DNA of 8,314 bases from Candidatus Gastranaerophilales bacterium (GCA_905235825.1 CAJONH010000143.1:1-8314); one strand, 5' to 3'. Positions 1 to 7,578 are shown, counted from the first letter of the stretch. The notes: a model not told the origin generated them from the sequence alone. Program-made: numbers and translations.

Positions 1-81
1 TACAGCCTAAAATCTAATCGAAGCCTAATCAAATGCAAGATTTACGAGCATTGCAAGTACAACAATTTACCTGAAAACTAA
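1..81 (+). CDS. Possible C-terminal tail of an upstream gene (partial)
   Basis: Frame 1 is open from the window edge to a TAA at 79-81, while the other two + frames meet stops within the first 15 bases. The 26 visible residues include KCKIYEHCKYNNLPEN at the end, which I do not recognise. An intrinsic terminator on the same strand lies about 60 bp downstream, which fits a gene ending here. A stretch this short could be open by chance, and no domain or function can be assigned. Confidence 0.3.
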   Translation, partial: YSLKSNRSLIKCKIYEHCKYNNLPEN

Positions 82-88
82 CCAATCT

Positions 89-124
89 GCCCGCTACAAA
101 AAGAAGCCCGCTATAAAAAAAGAA
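89..124. repeat. Short tandem direct repeat, GCCCGCTA(C/T)AAAAA(AA)GAA
   Basis: Two adjacent copies are visible. Copy 1 is 89-105 (GCCCGCTACAAAAAGAA). Copy 2 is 106-124, the same with C changed to T and two more A. The GC-rich core GCCCGCTA stands out in AT-rich surroundings. It lies between the presumed upstream stop and the terminator. Function is unknown; it may be a slippage duplication in an mRNA 3' end. Confidence 0.6.
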
Positions 125-139
125 TTTACGTAGTTTTTT

Positions 140-166
140 ACGGGAGCATAAGTTCCCGTTTTTTTT
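140..166 (+). terminator. Intrinsic terminator of the upstream transcript
   Basis: A 7-bp stem, ACGGGAG (140-146) with TTCCCGT (153-159) including one G-T pair, encloses the loop CATAAG and runs directly into eight T (159-166). This is the canonical Rho-independent form on the + strand. It would end transcription arriving from the left edge and insulate the gene at 285, which therefore needs its own promoter. Confidence 0.8.
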
Positions 167-264
167 AGATAAATTTTGCAAAATGTCAACAGATTTATTG
201 CATGTACTATTCCATTCAACAAAACTTTTAAAATACCTATATCTGTTAAATTATTCAAAATATT

Positions 265-275
265 TATGATAAAAT
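265..275 (+). promoter_or_regulatory. Candidate -10 region for the DUF2142 gene
   Basis: TATGAT (265-270) overlaps TAAAAT (270-275), and both resemble a sigma-70 -10 box. The best -35 at normal spacing is a poor CTGTTA (243-248). A start site about 7 nt downstream would leave a leader of only around 8 nt, and no Shine-Dalgarno precedes the ATG at 285. The gene may have a near-leaderless mRNA. Confidence 0.35.
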
Positions 276-284
276 ACTTTTGTT

Positions 285-1676
285 ATGCAAAGTGTTGAAA
301 AAGTTTTCTTAATTATAACACTATTTTTTGGACTAATTTTTGCTTTAATTAATCCTCCGTTTCAATCTCCTGATGAGCCGGAACATCTGTTCAAAATGTT
401 CGGATACACAAAGGGAGTTTTTAAATATCAAGTTTTGGACGGCAGAACAGGGTTGATTATGCCTGAAAGTTTTTTAAAACTTAAAAATATGTATGGCTAT
501 CTTCCTTTTAACTATTATGCAGCGACTTCACCCGAGATATTAAAATATGCATCAAAGATTAAACTTGAACCTGAAAAAACGATTTTTGTTCCTCATAACC
601 CGACGAGTTATCTGCCGATTTCATATTTTCCTATTGCTATTTTTATGCAAATATTTATATGGTTAAAACTTCCTCCGCTTATAATACTTTTTTTACTAAG
701 AATAACGGAATTATTCCTCTATACCGGACTGATGTGGCTTGCTATTCGTATTACTCCGATTAAGAAGTGGCTTTTTGCCTTTTTGGGTATTCTTCCAATG
801 GCTGTTTATATTGCATCCTCCGTTAATACAGATCCGTGGGTAATTGGTTTGAGCGTTGTTTTATGTGCGTATTTTCTGAAACTTGCCTATGATGGGGCAG
901 TTGAAAAAATTTCAATTAAACAAATCGGAATTGTTTCTATACTTTTATTTGTTATAACCCTATGTAAACTTGCATATCTTCCGCTTGCACTTTTATTTTT
1001 TATTATTCCGAAGGGGAAATTTTTGTCCCGATTTGAAAGATTGAAATACTTTTTATTGGTGATTTTTTCAGGTATAATTGCTTTCAATTTGTTTATTTGG
1101 TATGGAATGGTTAATTTTGGCGATATTATTACCATTTCTGAGTTGCAAACCACAGACAGTTGTACAAATTTGATTGAACATATCGTCCTTCACCCGCTTT
1201 ATTATCTTCAGAAAATACATGCAACCCTCTATACGCTCTATCCTATTTATTTTTCAACTTTTATTGCACGTTTTGGCTGGCTTGATACTTTTTTACCGCC
1301 TTTGTTTATCAAAATATACTGGTTAATATTGATATTTGCTGCTTTTGCCATTAGCAAAGAAGATGAGAAATTAAAAATTAAATTTTCGGACAGGTTGATT
1401 TTTTTCGTCATTGTGTATTTGTCATTTATTCTCATTTGCCTGAGCGGTTTTTTGACGTTTAAACAGCTTGTACCTTATATACCAGGTGTTCAGGGAAGGT
1501 ATTTTTACCCGATAGCTCCTGTTATATTTATGATTTTTGCCAATAACACATTAAAAGTCAGCGAAAAATTTCTAAAAAATGTTATTGTTATAACTTCCGT
1601 AATAGGACTCAGTGTTTCGGTGTATTTTATAATTTTGAGATTTTATATGACCGCAGCAGTTCAGATGTGGTATTAA
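285..1676 (+). CDS. DUF2142 family polytopic membrane protein
   Basis: The 463-residue product is strongly hydrophobic, with about ten or eleven predicted membrane segments (roughly residues 5-23, 109-127, 131-155, 162-178, 183-202, 213-241, 253-273, 342-356, 369-392, 404-420 and 431-452). Two family hallmarks are visible: PPFQSPDEPEH (24-34), right after the first membrane helix, and GRYFYPIAP (404-412) near the C-terminus. These and the length fit DUF2142 (Pfam PF09913). That family resembles GT-C glycosyltransferases, with acidic residues in the first outer loop, and often occurs in surface polysaccharide loci. Transfer of a sugar from a lipid carrier is therefore a reasonable inference but unproven. 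The start places the first membrane helix at the N-terminus as expected, although no ribosome binding site is visible. The gene stands alone between a terminator and a convergent neighbour. Confidence 0.85.
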   Translation: MQSVEKVFLIITLFFGLIFALINPPFQSPDEPEHLFKMFGYTKGVFKYQVLDGRTGLIMPESFLKLKNMYGYLPFNYYAATSPEILKYASKIKLEPEKTIFVPHNPTSYLPISYFPIAIFMQIFIWLKLPPLIILFLLRITELFLYTGLMWLAIRITPIKKWLFAFLGILPMAVYIASSVNTDPWVIGLSVVLCAYFLKLAYDGAVEKISIKQIGIVSILLFVITLCKLAYLPLALLFFIIPKGKFLSRFERLKYFLLVIFSGIIAFNLFIWYGMVNFGDIITISELQTTDSCTNLIEHIVLHPLYYLQKIHATLYTLYPIYFSTFIARFGWLDTFLPPLFIKIYWLILIFAAFAISKEDEKLKIKFSDRLIFFVIVYLSFILICLSGFLTFKQLVPYIPGVQGRYFYPIAPVIFMIFANNTLKVSEKFLKNVIVITSVIGLSVSVYFIILRFYMTAAVQMWY

Positions 1677-1716
1677 TTATGGTCTTCAAGGTATCTTTAG
1701 TTTAGCGGTAATAAAA
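1677..1716. other. Convergent 40-bp intergenic gap without a terminator
   Basis: The DUF2142 gene and the helicase gene end facing each other 40 bp apart. I find no GC-rich hairpin followed by a T tract on either strand, so both transcripts may read through into the opposite gene or end by another mechanism. Confidence 0.5.
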
Positions 1717-4700
1717 CTATAAATTTAAAATATTTTGCAAAATTTCAACAGGTTTTGTATTTTTTTTTCGTCTGTAATTTATTGCATTTGTAAAATATAG
1801 AGTCTGTTTAGCTCTTGTTATTCCTACATATAAAAGACGCAGAGTTTCATTTATTTGTTCCTGCTTCAATTCTTCAGGCGATTTTCTTTCTTTTTTCTCT
1901 GCCTGAACTTTTACTGATTGCAGAAAATGCATATCAGATTTTAATTTAACATTTTCAATAAGCGTTGAATAATTATATTCATTTAATTCAGGGATAAATA
2001 CAAAATCAAACTCATCACCTTTTGATTTATGCATAGTCATAATATTCACGGTATTTTCAATGTCCTGATTATCATCAAAAAATTGATAGGTGCCTGAATT
2101 TTTTTGTGCAGCATAATCCAGTTTTGTTAACAACTCATCTAATGTATTACAATTTTGCTCAATTCTTTTAATTAAAGTAGAAATCATATATGCATTTGAT
2201 TTATCAACGGCATTTTTAGCATAATAAAGCCCTATATTTAAAGCAAGAATATCTGTTTGGACAACAGAATTATTTAAATGATAGTCAATATCAAAAAATA
2301 ATTGCAGAAGTGCTTCCGAGTTTATTTCATCAGGATTTTGATTTACAAACGGTGTTTTTAATGATTTTAATATATCAAAATCATTTTGTTTTATTTTATA
2401 TATTCCTTTTTGTTTGCAGATTAGTACAAAATCAAAAATATTATTGTTATTTAATGGATTTTGTATAATTTTCAACAGTGAAAATATAACTTTATATATA
2501 GATTTTTGTGCGGGACAATCCGTTCTTATCGTTGTTTTAATATCGTTAGAAAGAAAGAATTCAATATAATCGTTTACCTGCGAATTTAATCTTAAAAGAA
2601 CGGCTATAGAAGCATTCGGATTTTCCGTTTTTATTTCTTTTATTTTTTTTATAATAAAATTTTTTTCTTCATTTTCGCTTTCAAAACCGATATATTGCGG
2701 ATTTTCTTCATAAACAGGATTTTTATCCGTTCCCTGCATTTGAATATTATAAAAAGCATTTGTTGATTTAACAGCTTCTTTTATAAAAGCATTAGCAAGA
2801 GAAAAAACAGGTTTTGAGCATCTTTGGGAAGATACCATTTCTATTTTTTTATTTTGGTTTATAAAATTTTTAAATCCTTCGGGATTAGAATTTGTAAAAG
2901 TAGAAGTTATAGCCTGATTTATATCTCCGCACCGTACGAGATTGTTATGTTTTGCAGTTAATATACCTATCAGTTTTTGCTGTATATCAGTTGAATCCTG
3001 AGCTTCATCTTCTATTACATACTTACATAAATTTTGATAATAAAATCTTATGTCGGGATTTTCTTCCAATATTTCGACAGCGTAACAGAGCATATCATCA
3101 TAATCAATAAGATTATTTTGTTTTAAATATTGATTGTATATATGGAAAAAATTAAAAAAATCTTGAATTTCTTTATATTTGGAATGTAATTCTTCTTTAA
3201 TACAGGCTAATTTTATATCGGAAATACATTTAACATAATTATCGTATAGAGAATCATCAATTTTAAGTTTATAAAAAAGCCCTCTTATAATATTTTCTTT
3301 TGCATTATCATCGCAAATTTCAAAATTTTCATCAAGTCCTATTTTATTATAATTGCCATTTTCTTTTATTATTCTTAATGCAAGTCCGTGAATTGTTGAA
3401 ATATTAGGAAGTTCCGAAGTATCCGGCATTGCGGATTTTATTTTTTCTTTAAAATTTTTAGCGGCAGATTCCATATAAGTTAAAACAAATATATTGCTGC
3501 TTTTTATACCCTGTTTAAGCATTTGAACTATAAGAGCCAGAAGAATTGTTGTTTTACCGGCTCCCGGTACCGCCATTATCCCTAATTTTCCCTGTTTATA
3601 ATCCAATACGGGTTTTTGGTCAATTCTCGGAATTATTTTAAATTCAATATGTTTTTTTTGTTCCGTTTCAATAAAATCGGCTATTCCGCCGAAATTTTCA
3701 TTTCCCGAATTATCATACAAACTTGAAAAAAACATTATGCTTTTTTCTGCACAAAGCATTAATTTTCTTATTATTCTTGCAGTTTTGTCGTTTGTGAGGG
3801 CAATATCATCTTCAAGTGTAAAAGTTTTTTTATTCCAGTCTTTAGACAGCACCCACGCATTATATAAAGTTCCCGTATCATTTTTAACCCATTCGGGAGA
3901 TGAAATATCAATCCATAACTGGTATTTCGTTTTATATGCAAAATCTATAATTTTTTGCGGAGTTGATAAAATAACATTTCCCGATTTAATTTCAACAGTT
4001 TCAGAAGGATTTTCACTTATTATGCTGTTTTCAATTTGTGTTATAAAATCTTGTGTAATATTTTGAATTTTTCCGTAAAAAGCAAGTTCAAAACTTTTAG
4101 CTTCCTTCAGAAGAAAATTAAATTTTTCACGTTCAAAATTTGTTCCGAATTCTTTAAGCAAATTTTCACTTATATCTTTAATTTGTATACTTATATTGCT
4201 GTTTATTTTTCTTTGAGAGTTTATAAACGAAAGAAATTTTGTATATGCATAATTATATTTTTCATTATTTAAATCAAAATTTTTTAATGTGTGTTCTTTT
4301 TTGTATTCTTTTAGAATATCAAAACAATTGTTAAACGGAATTTTTAACAGTTTAATAAGTATATTTTTGAGTTCATATTCAGAAATTTTTATATTATTGA
4401 TAATTTTTAATGAGGTAATAATATATTTTACGGAAATATCATCGGATAATTTTTCACTGCCCGAAAGTATTTGAAAATTTATTCCGTCTGACGACAGGCA
4501 TTCATATAAAACTTCATCCTGAACAGGTGTAATAACCGCAATTTCTTCTTCTTTGACTCCGTTTTTAAGAAGATTTTTTATTTTTTCATTAACCTCTTGA
4601 AGCATATCAAGTCTTTTTACGGCAGATAAGTATTCAAATTCGGAAATTTTAATTTTATTCCCCGTTTTAACTGCCTGAAAAAATTCATCCGCCGAATTTT

Positions 4701-5505
4701 TCAAGACGGCTTTACTTTCTGCTCGTATAATTTCAGGTGAATATTTTTTTATAAAATCGTTTATTCCCGATTTATAAGCACAAAGATATCCGCACCGTGT
4801 TGAGCCTTTTTCATCATAAGCTATAAGATAATCGTTTAAAGAAGGAATAAGTTCATCGGTAAACTGCCAGAATGCATAAGAAAATTCATCGGCATCATCA
4901 ACAACTAAATATTTAACAGTTTTAAAATAATCTGTATTATTATAAATTAAGGGCAAGACCGCAAGCTGGCGAAGATAGTCAAAACTGTTATACTTGAAGG
5001 TTTTAATTTTATAATCATCAATTGCTCTTTGAGCATCTCTTGCAAAACTTTCTCCCAGCAATTTTGAGCGTTTTAGTATATCTTCGTTTGATAAACAGTT
5101 TTGAACCGTTAAAGAATAGCGTCTGAATAACTGATGTAAAAGATTTACTTTTGAAATGTAGTCTGAAAAATCAGCAGTTTTAATACTTTCTTTGAATATA
5201 TATTGTGAAACTTCAAGTCCGCATAAATTCGGTTTATCATTTTGTTTTTTATTTTGAGTAAATTTTGAAATAAACTCCCAATTATCGGAAAAAGAGTTAT
5301 AACAAAGTCCTGAAAAAGTATAAATATTGCTTATATTAGTGTCTTGAATAATACCGTTTATTCTTTTTATAAAATCAGCTTTCCTGTACGAATTTAAGAC
5401 AATAACCAGTATTTGATTATCGGATATTCCGCTTTTAATCAAATCGGAATAATATTTTACCAATACTTCCGTTTTATCACTGCCAATATTTCCTTGAATT
5501 AACAT
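1717..5505 (-). CDS. Tandem UvrD-like SF1A helicase with a degenerate N-terminal half
   Basis: This 1262-residue protein is a superfamily 1A DNA helicase of the UvrD/PcrA/Rep type; the family unwinds DNA 3' to 5' using ATP. The C-terminal half is complete: Q-motif glutamine Q630 lies 21 residues before the Walker A lysine K651, the same distance as I recall for E. coli UvrD. Motif I is AVPGAGKTT (645-653), Ib is STIHG (703-707), DYDDM is at 801-805, II is DEAQD (833-837), III is GDINQ (860-864), V is TMHKSKGDEFDFVFIP (1157-1172) and VI is YVGITRAK (1226-1233). The first ~600 residues repeat the same fold in decayed form: GNIGSDKT (5-12), VVDDADE (201-207) and IAVITPV (322-328). No nuclease domain follows motif VI; only about 29 residues remain. 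The ATG at 5505 has an in-frame TAA two codons upstream and no Shine-Dalgarno. It starts 33 bp after the permease stop and is probably co-transcribed. Cellular role (repair, recombination or element-linked) is undetermined. Confidence 0.9.
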   Translation of the reverse strand: MLIQGNIGSDKTEVLVKYYSDLIKSGISDNQILVIVLNSYRKADFIKRINGIIQDTNISNIYTFSGLCYNSFSDNWEFISKFTQNKKQNDKPNLCGLEVSQYIFKESIKTADFSDYISKVNLLHQLFRRYSLTVQNCLSNEDILKRSKLLGESFARDAQRAIDDYKIKTFKYNSFDYLRQLAVLPLIYNNTDYFKTVKYLVVDDADEFSYAFWQFTDELIPSLNDYLIAYDEKGSTRCGYLCAYKSGINDFIKKYSPEIIRAESKAVLKNSADEFFQAVKTGNKIKISEFEYLSAVKRLDMLQEVNEKIKNLLKNGVKEEEIAVITPVQDEVLYECLSSDGINFQILSGSEKLSDDISVKYIITSLKIINNIKISEYELKNILIKLLKIPFNNCFDILKEYKKEHTLKNFDLNNEKYNYAYTKFLSFINSQRKINSNISIQIKDISENLLKEFGTNFEREKFNFLLKEAKSFELAFYGKIQNITQDFITQIENSIISENPSETVEIKSGNVILSTPQKIIDFAYKTKYQLWIDISSPEWVKNDTGTLYNAWVLSKDWNKKTFTLEDDIALTNDKTARIIRKLMLCAEKSIMFFSSLYDNSGNENFGGIADFIETEQKKHIEFKIIPRIDQKPVLDYKQGKLGIMAVPGAGKTTILLALIVQMLKQGIKSSNIFVLTYMESAAKNFKEKIKSAMPDTSELPNISTIHGLALRIIKENGNYNKIGLDENFEICDDNAKENIIRGLFYKLKIDDSLYDNYVKCISDIKLACIKEELHSKYKEIQDFFNFFHIYNQYLKQNNLIDYDDMLCYAVEILEENPDIRFYYQNLCKYVIEDEAQDSTDIQQKLIGILTAKHNNLVRCGDINQAITSTFTNSNPEGFKNFINQNKKIEMVSSQRCSKPVFSLANAFIKEAVKSTNAFYNIQMQGTDKNPVYEENPQYIGFESENEEKNFIIKKIKEIKTENPNASIAVLLRLNSQVNDYIEFFLSNDIKTTIRTDCPAQKSIYKVIFSLLKIIQNPLNNNNIFDFVLICKQKGIYKIKQNDFDILKSLKTPFVNQNPDEINSEALLQLFFDIDYHLNNSVVQTDILALNIGLYYAKNAVDKSNAYMISTLIKRIEQNCNTLDELLTKLDYAAQKNSGTYQFFDDNQDIENTVNIMTMHKSKGDEFDFVFIPELNEYNYSTLIENVKLKSDMHFLQSVKVQAEKKERKSPEELKQEQINETLRLLYVGITRAKQTLYFTNAINYRRKKNTKPVEILQNILNL
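1732..1787 (-). repeat. 3' end of helicase gene, partly duplicated at 173-203
   Basis: ATTTTGCAAAATTTCAACAG (1732-1751) matches 173-192 at 19 of 20 bases. ATTTATTGCAT (1777-1787) matches 193-203 exactly. The two blocks are 25 bp apart here and contiguous in the left copy. Both copies have the same orientation and flank the DUF2142 gene. This looks like a remnant of a duplicated gene end, although AT-rich chance similarity is not excluded. Confidence 0.45.
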
Positions 5506-5538
5506 AATTTAATTTTAACATTAACATATAAACGTATA

Positions 5539-6768
5539 TTATTCATATCTTAAAGCATCAATAGGATTTAGTAAAGAAGCCTTATATGCAGGATAATACC
5601 CGAAGGCAATACCTACAAGCCCCGAAAAACCGAGTGAAAGCACTATAGAAAACAATGAAATTGAAACACTCATACCGTCAGAAAAGAATTCAACCGCTTT
5701 AGCTCCCAGTATTCCCGCCAAAACACCGATTAAACCGCCAATCATTGAAAGCATAAAAGATTCAATTAAAAATTGTCGGCGGATATCAGAAGCTCTTGCC
5801 CCTATAGCCATTCTTATTCCTATTTCTTTTGTTCTTTCTGTAACAGATACAAGCATAATATTCATAATGCCGATACCTCCTACTAGCAGAGAAACAGAAG
5901 CTATGGATGCCAATAAAATTGCAAAAGTTTGAACGGTAGATTTCATTTTTTCCTGAAATTCTGCAGTGTTTCTGATTTCAAAATCGGCAGCCTGATTTTT
6001 ACCGATGTTATGACGCTGTATAAGAAGTTCTTCAACTTCTTTTTGAACATCACTAAGAGTATCTGCATCAGTTCCTTTTACCACAATCATTTTGACCGTA
6101 CCCGGGAAGGTTACTCCGAATAATTTCTTTTGTGCTGTAGTAATTGGAATAAAAATCAAATCATCTTCATCAAAAGGGCCTGAAGAACCTTTTGTTTTAA
6201 GTACCCCCAGCACTTTAAACGGAACATTTCCGACTCTCAAAACTTTATTAACGGGAGATACATCACCAAAAAGCTCTGATGCCACTGTTGAACCTATAAC
6301 AGCCACTTTTGCACCGTTTTTAATATCATCGTTTTTAAAACAGCGTCCTTCTTCAACTTCGTAATTTTTTATGTATAAATATTCGGGGGTTGTTCCGTAA
6401 ACCGTTGACTGCCAGTTTTGATTGCCATACATTAGCTGTTTGCCTTCGCTTGAAACGGGAGCAACAGCATCAACATTTTCTACTGATTTTCTTATCGCCG
6501 CCGTATCTTTTAATGTTAAAGAAGGTTTTGAACCTATACCCATGCTTACTCCGCCTGATTTTGCAGAAGAACTTCTTATTGTAAGCATATTAGACCCCAT
6601 AGATTCCATATTTGCCTGAACTTTTTGACTTGCTCCCGTGCCTATTGCAAGCATAATAATAACGGCACTTACACCTATTATTATCCCCAGACTGGTTAGG
6701 GCAGAACGCATTTTATTGACTTTAAGGGAATTAACCGCCATTTTTAATGTTGATTTATAATCTATCAT
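5539..6768 (-). CDS. MacB/FtsX-type ABC transporter permease
   Basis: The 409-residue permease has the MacB layout. A first membrane helix (about 22-43, LGIIIGVSAVIIMLAIG) is followed by a large extracytoplasmic MacB_PCD-like domain (about 44-280) and three C-terminal helices (about 281-310, 335-360 and 370-393). The family signature GGIGIMNIMLVSVTERTKEI (297-316) and a C-terminal PAYKASLLNPIDALRYE complete the FtsX-like domain. Such permeases work by mechanotransmission and export peptides, antibiotics, siderophores or lipoproteins rather than forming a simple channel. I chose the ATG at 6768. It overlaps the ATPase stop as ATGA, which is typical translational coupling, and GAGG lies 5 nt upstream inside the ATPase gene. 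A longer frame would start at a TTG (6795) and add nine polar residues with no support. The ATPase partner is the preceding gene. The substrate is unknown. Confidence 0.92.
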   Translation of the reverse strand: MIDYKSTLKMAVNSLKVNKMRSALTSLGIIIGVSAVIIMLAIGTGASQKVQANMESMGSNMLTIRSSSAKSGGVSMGIGSKPSLTLKDTAAIRKSVENVDAVAPVSSEGKQLMYGNQNWQSTVYGTTPEYLYIKNYEVEEGRCFKNDDIKNGAKVAVIGSTVASELFGDVSPVNKVLRVGNVPFKVLGVLKTKGSSGPFDEDDLIFIPITTAQKKLFGVTFPGTVKMIVVKGTDADTLSDVQKEVEELLIQRHNIGKNQAADFEIRNTAEFQEKMKSTVQTFAILLASIASVSLLVGGIGIMNIMLVSVTERTKEIGIRMAIGARASDIRRQFLIESFMLSMIGGLIGVLAGILGAKAVEFFSDGMSVSISLFSIVLSLGFSGLVGIAFGYYPAYKASLLNPIDALRYE

Positions 6769-7481
6769 GTCTGCCTCGTCCTCGTTTTTTGCCAATCCTC
6801 TTTTAATTGATCTGAAACTATTTTACCGTCTTTAAAACGAATTATGCGTTTGCAATATTCCGCTATATCAGGTTCGTGGGTAACAAGCACAATAGTTTTT
6901 CCGGTTTCATTATTTAAATTAACAAAAAATTCCATTACCTCAATACTGGTTTTGGTATCAAGATTTCCTGTAGGTTCATCGGCAAGTATTAAAGGAGCAT
7001 CATTAACAATAGCTCTTGCAATGGCAACTCTTTGCTGCTGACCGCCTGACATTTGATTAGGCATGTGATCTTCTCGGTTTTCCAAACCTACTACTTTTAA
7101 AGCTGCTCTTGCCCTTTTATGGCGTTCGTCTTCGGGAATACCCTTATATATCATAGGCAGTTCAACATTATCCAAAGCACTTGTTCTCGGTATAAGATTA
7201 AATCCCTGAAAAACAAAACCCAGTTTTACGTTCCTTATATCTGAAAGTTCATCTCTTGACATTGAAAAAACGTCTGCTCCATCAAGAAAATAACTGCCAG
7301 AATTTGGTTTATCAAGAGTTCCAAGCATATTCATACAGGTAGATTTACCGCTTCCCGAAGTTCCCATTATTGCAACAAATTCACCTTCCTCAATACTCAA
7401 TGAAACATCATCAAGAGCATTAAAACTTTCATCCCCTGTCTTGTATGTCTTTATTGCATGTTCTACTTTAATTAAGCTCAT
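6765..7481 (-). CDS. LolD/MacB-type ABC transporter ATP-binding protein
   Basis: The 238-residue ATPase shows every ABC landmark: Walker A GTSGSGKST (40-48), Q-loop glutamine Q92, signature MSGGQQQR (144-151), Walker B LILADEP (164-170), D-loop GNLD (172-175) and the switch histidine H202. The MNMLGTLDKPNSG stretch and FQGFNLIPR are typical of the LolD/MacB/SalX branch that pairs with FtsX-like permeases, so it powers the permease encoded next. In E. coli MacB the two domains are fused; here they are separate genes coupled by a 4-bp overlap, as in LolCDE or YknYZ. The start is supported by AGAAGGGG ending 5 nt before the ATG, and by an extended -10 box further upstream. No MacA-type periplasmic adaptor is encoded in the window. 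Confidence 0.95.
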   Translation of the reverse strand: MSLIKVEHAIKTYKTGDESFNALDDVSLSIEEGEFVAIMGTSGSGKSTCMNMLGTLDKPNSGSYFLDGADVFSMSRDELSDIRNVKLGFVFQGFNLIPRTSALDNVELPMIYKGIPEDERHKRARAALKVVGLENREDHMPNQMSGGQQQRVAIARAIVNDAPLILADEPTGNLDTKTSIEVMEFFVNLNNETGKTIVLVTHEPDIAEYCKRIIRFKDGKIVSDQLKEDWQKTRTRQT

Positions 7482-7494
7482 TTAAGCCCCTTCT
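7482..7494 (-). promoter_or_regulatory. Strong Shine-Dalgarno of the ABC ATPase gene
   Basis: On the minus strand AGAAGGGG is followed by CTTAA and the ATG at 7481. The 5-nt spacing and G-rich core make this the clearest ribosome binding site in the window, in contrast to the weak or absent sites before the DUF2142, Xre and helicase genes. Confidence 0.7.
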
Positions 7495-7509
7495 CGGTGA
7501 ATATTTATA

Positions 7510-7518
7510 ATTATATCA
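7510..7518 (-). promoter_or_regulatory. Extended -10 promoter of the ABC exporter operon
   Basis: The minus strand carries TGATATAAT, a full TGnTATAAT extended -10 box. No good -35 lies at normal spacing (TCGTTT at 7538-7533), which extended -10 promoters tolerate. A start near 7503 would leave a leader of about 20 nt containing the Shine-Dalgarno. The exporter can thus be expressed apart from the upstream Xre gene, with the helicase gene probably carried on the same transcript. Confidence 0.6.
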
Positions 7519-7549
7519 TATTGCTATAAATTAAACGAAAAATAAAATT

Positions 7550-7566
7550 AATAGTTCATAACTATT
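7550..7566 (-). terminator. AT-rich hairpin after the Xre gene, possible weak terminator
   Basis: AATAGTT (7550-7556) and AACTATT (7560-7566) form a perfect 7-bp inverted repeat with a 3-nt loop. On the minus strand it begins 12 nt after the Xre stop and is followed by a T-rich run (AATTTTATTTTT). The stem has only one G-C pair, so it would be weak. It could instead be a binding site upstream of the exporter promoter. Confidence 0.35.
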
Positions 7567-7578
7567 TAAAATTTAGTA

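Larger units (their letters stand above)
82..284. other. Intergenic region before the DUF2142 gene
   Basis: Besides the tandem repeat and terminator listed separately, this stretch holds a segment (173-203) that nearly matches the 3' end of the helicase gene beyond the next gene. No RNA gene is recognised. A minus-strand frame is open from about 250 to 32 but has no ATG and runs through the terminator, so it is not called as a gene. Confidence 0.6.

Noticed and set aside
129..142. Alternative hairpin CGTA/TACG competing with the terminator stem
   Set aside because: The stem is only four base pairs and there is no leader peptide or ligand-binding fold nearby to suggest attenuation.
230..249. 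Third match block (TAAAATA...TCTGTT) between left flank and 1791-1808
   Set aside because: It is only six or seven bases at a time in AT-rich sequence with gaps of different size. It was not used as evidence for the duplication.
32..250. Minus-strand frame open for 73 codons through the upstream intergenic region
   Set aside because: It has no ATG and no Shine-Dalgarno, and it runs through the clear + strand terminator. Only the KSVDILQN stretch is of interest, and that is treated as a possible remnant of the helicase gene end.
3737..4474. Plus-strand open frames inside the helicase gene
   Set aside because: They are antisense to a well-supported coding frame, rich in Phe/Ile/Cys from reversed AT-rich codons, and have no domain or start signal. 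The same holds for frames opposite the permease, ATPase and DUF2142 genes.
1717..5505. Identification of the helicase as AddA or RecB
   Set aside because: The protein ends about 29 residues after motif VI, leaving no room for a C-terminal PD-(D/E)XK nuclease, and no such motif is visible between the halves.
6769..6795. Longer permease start at 6795
   Set aside because: The codon is TTG, it would overlap the ATPase gene by 31 bp, and the nine extra residues are polar with no family match. The ATG at 6768 has an ATGA overlap and a GAGG site.
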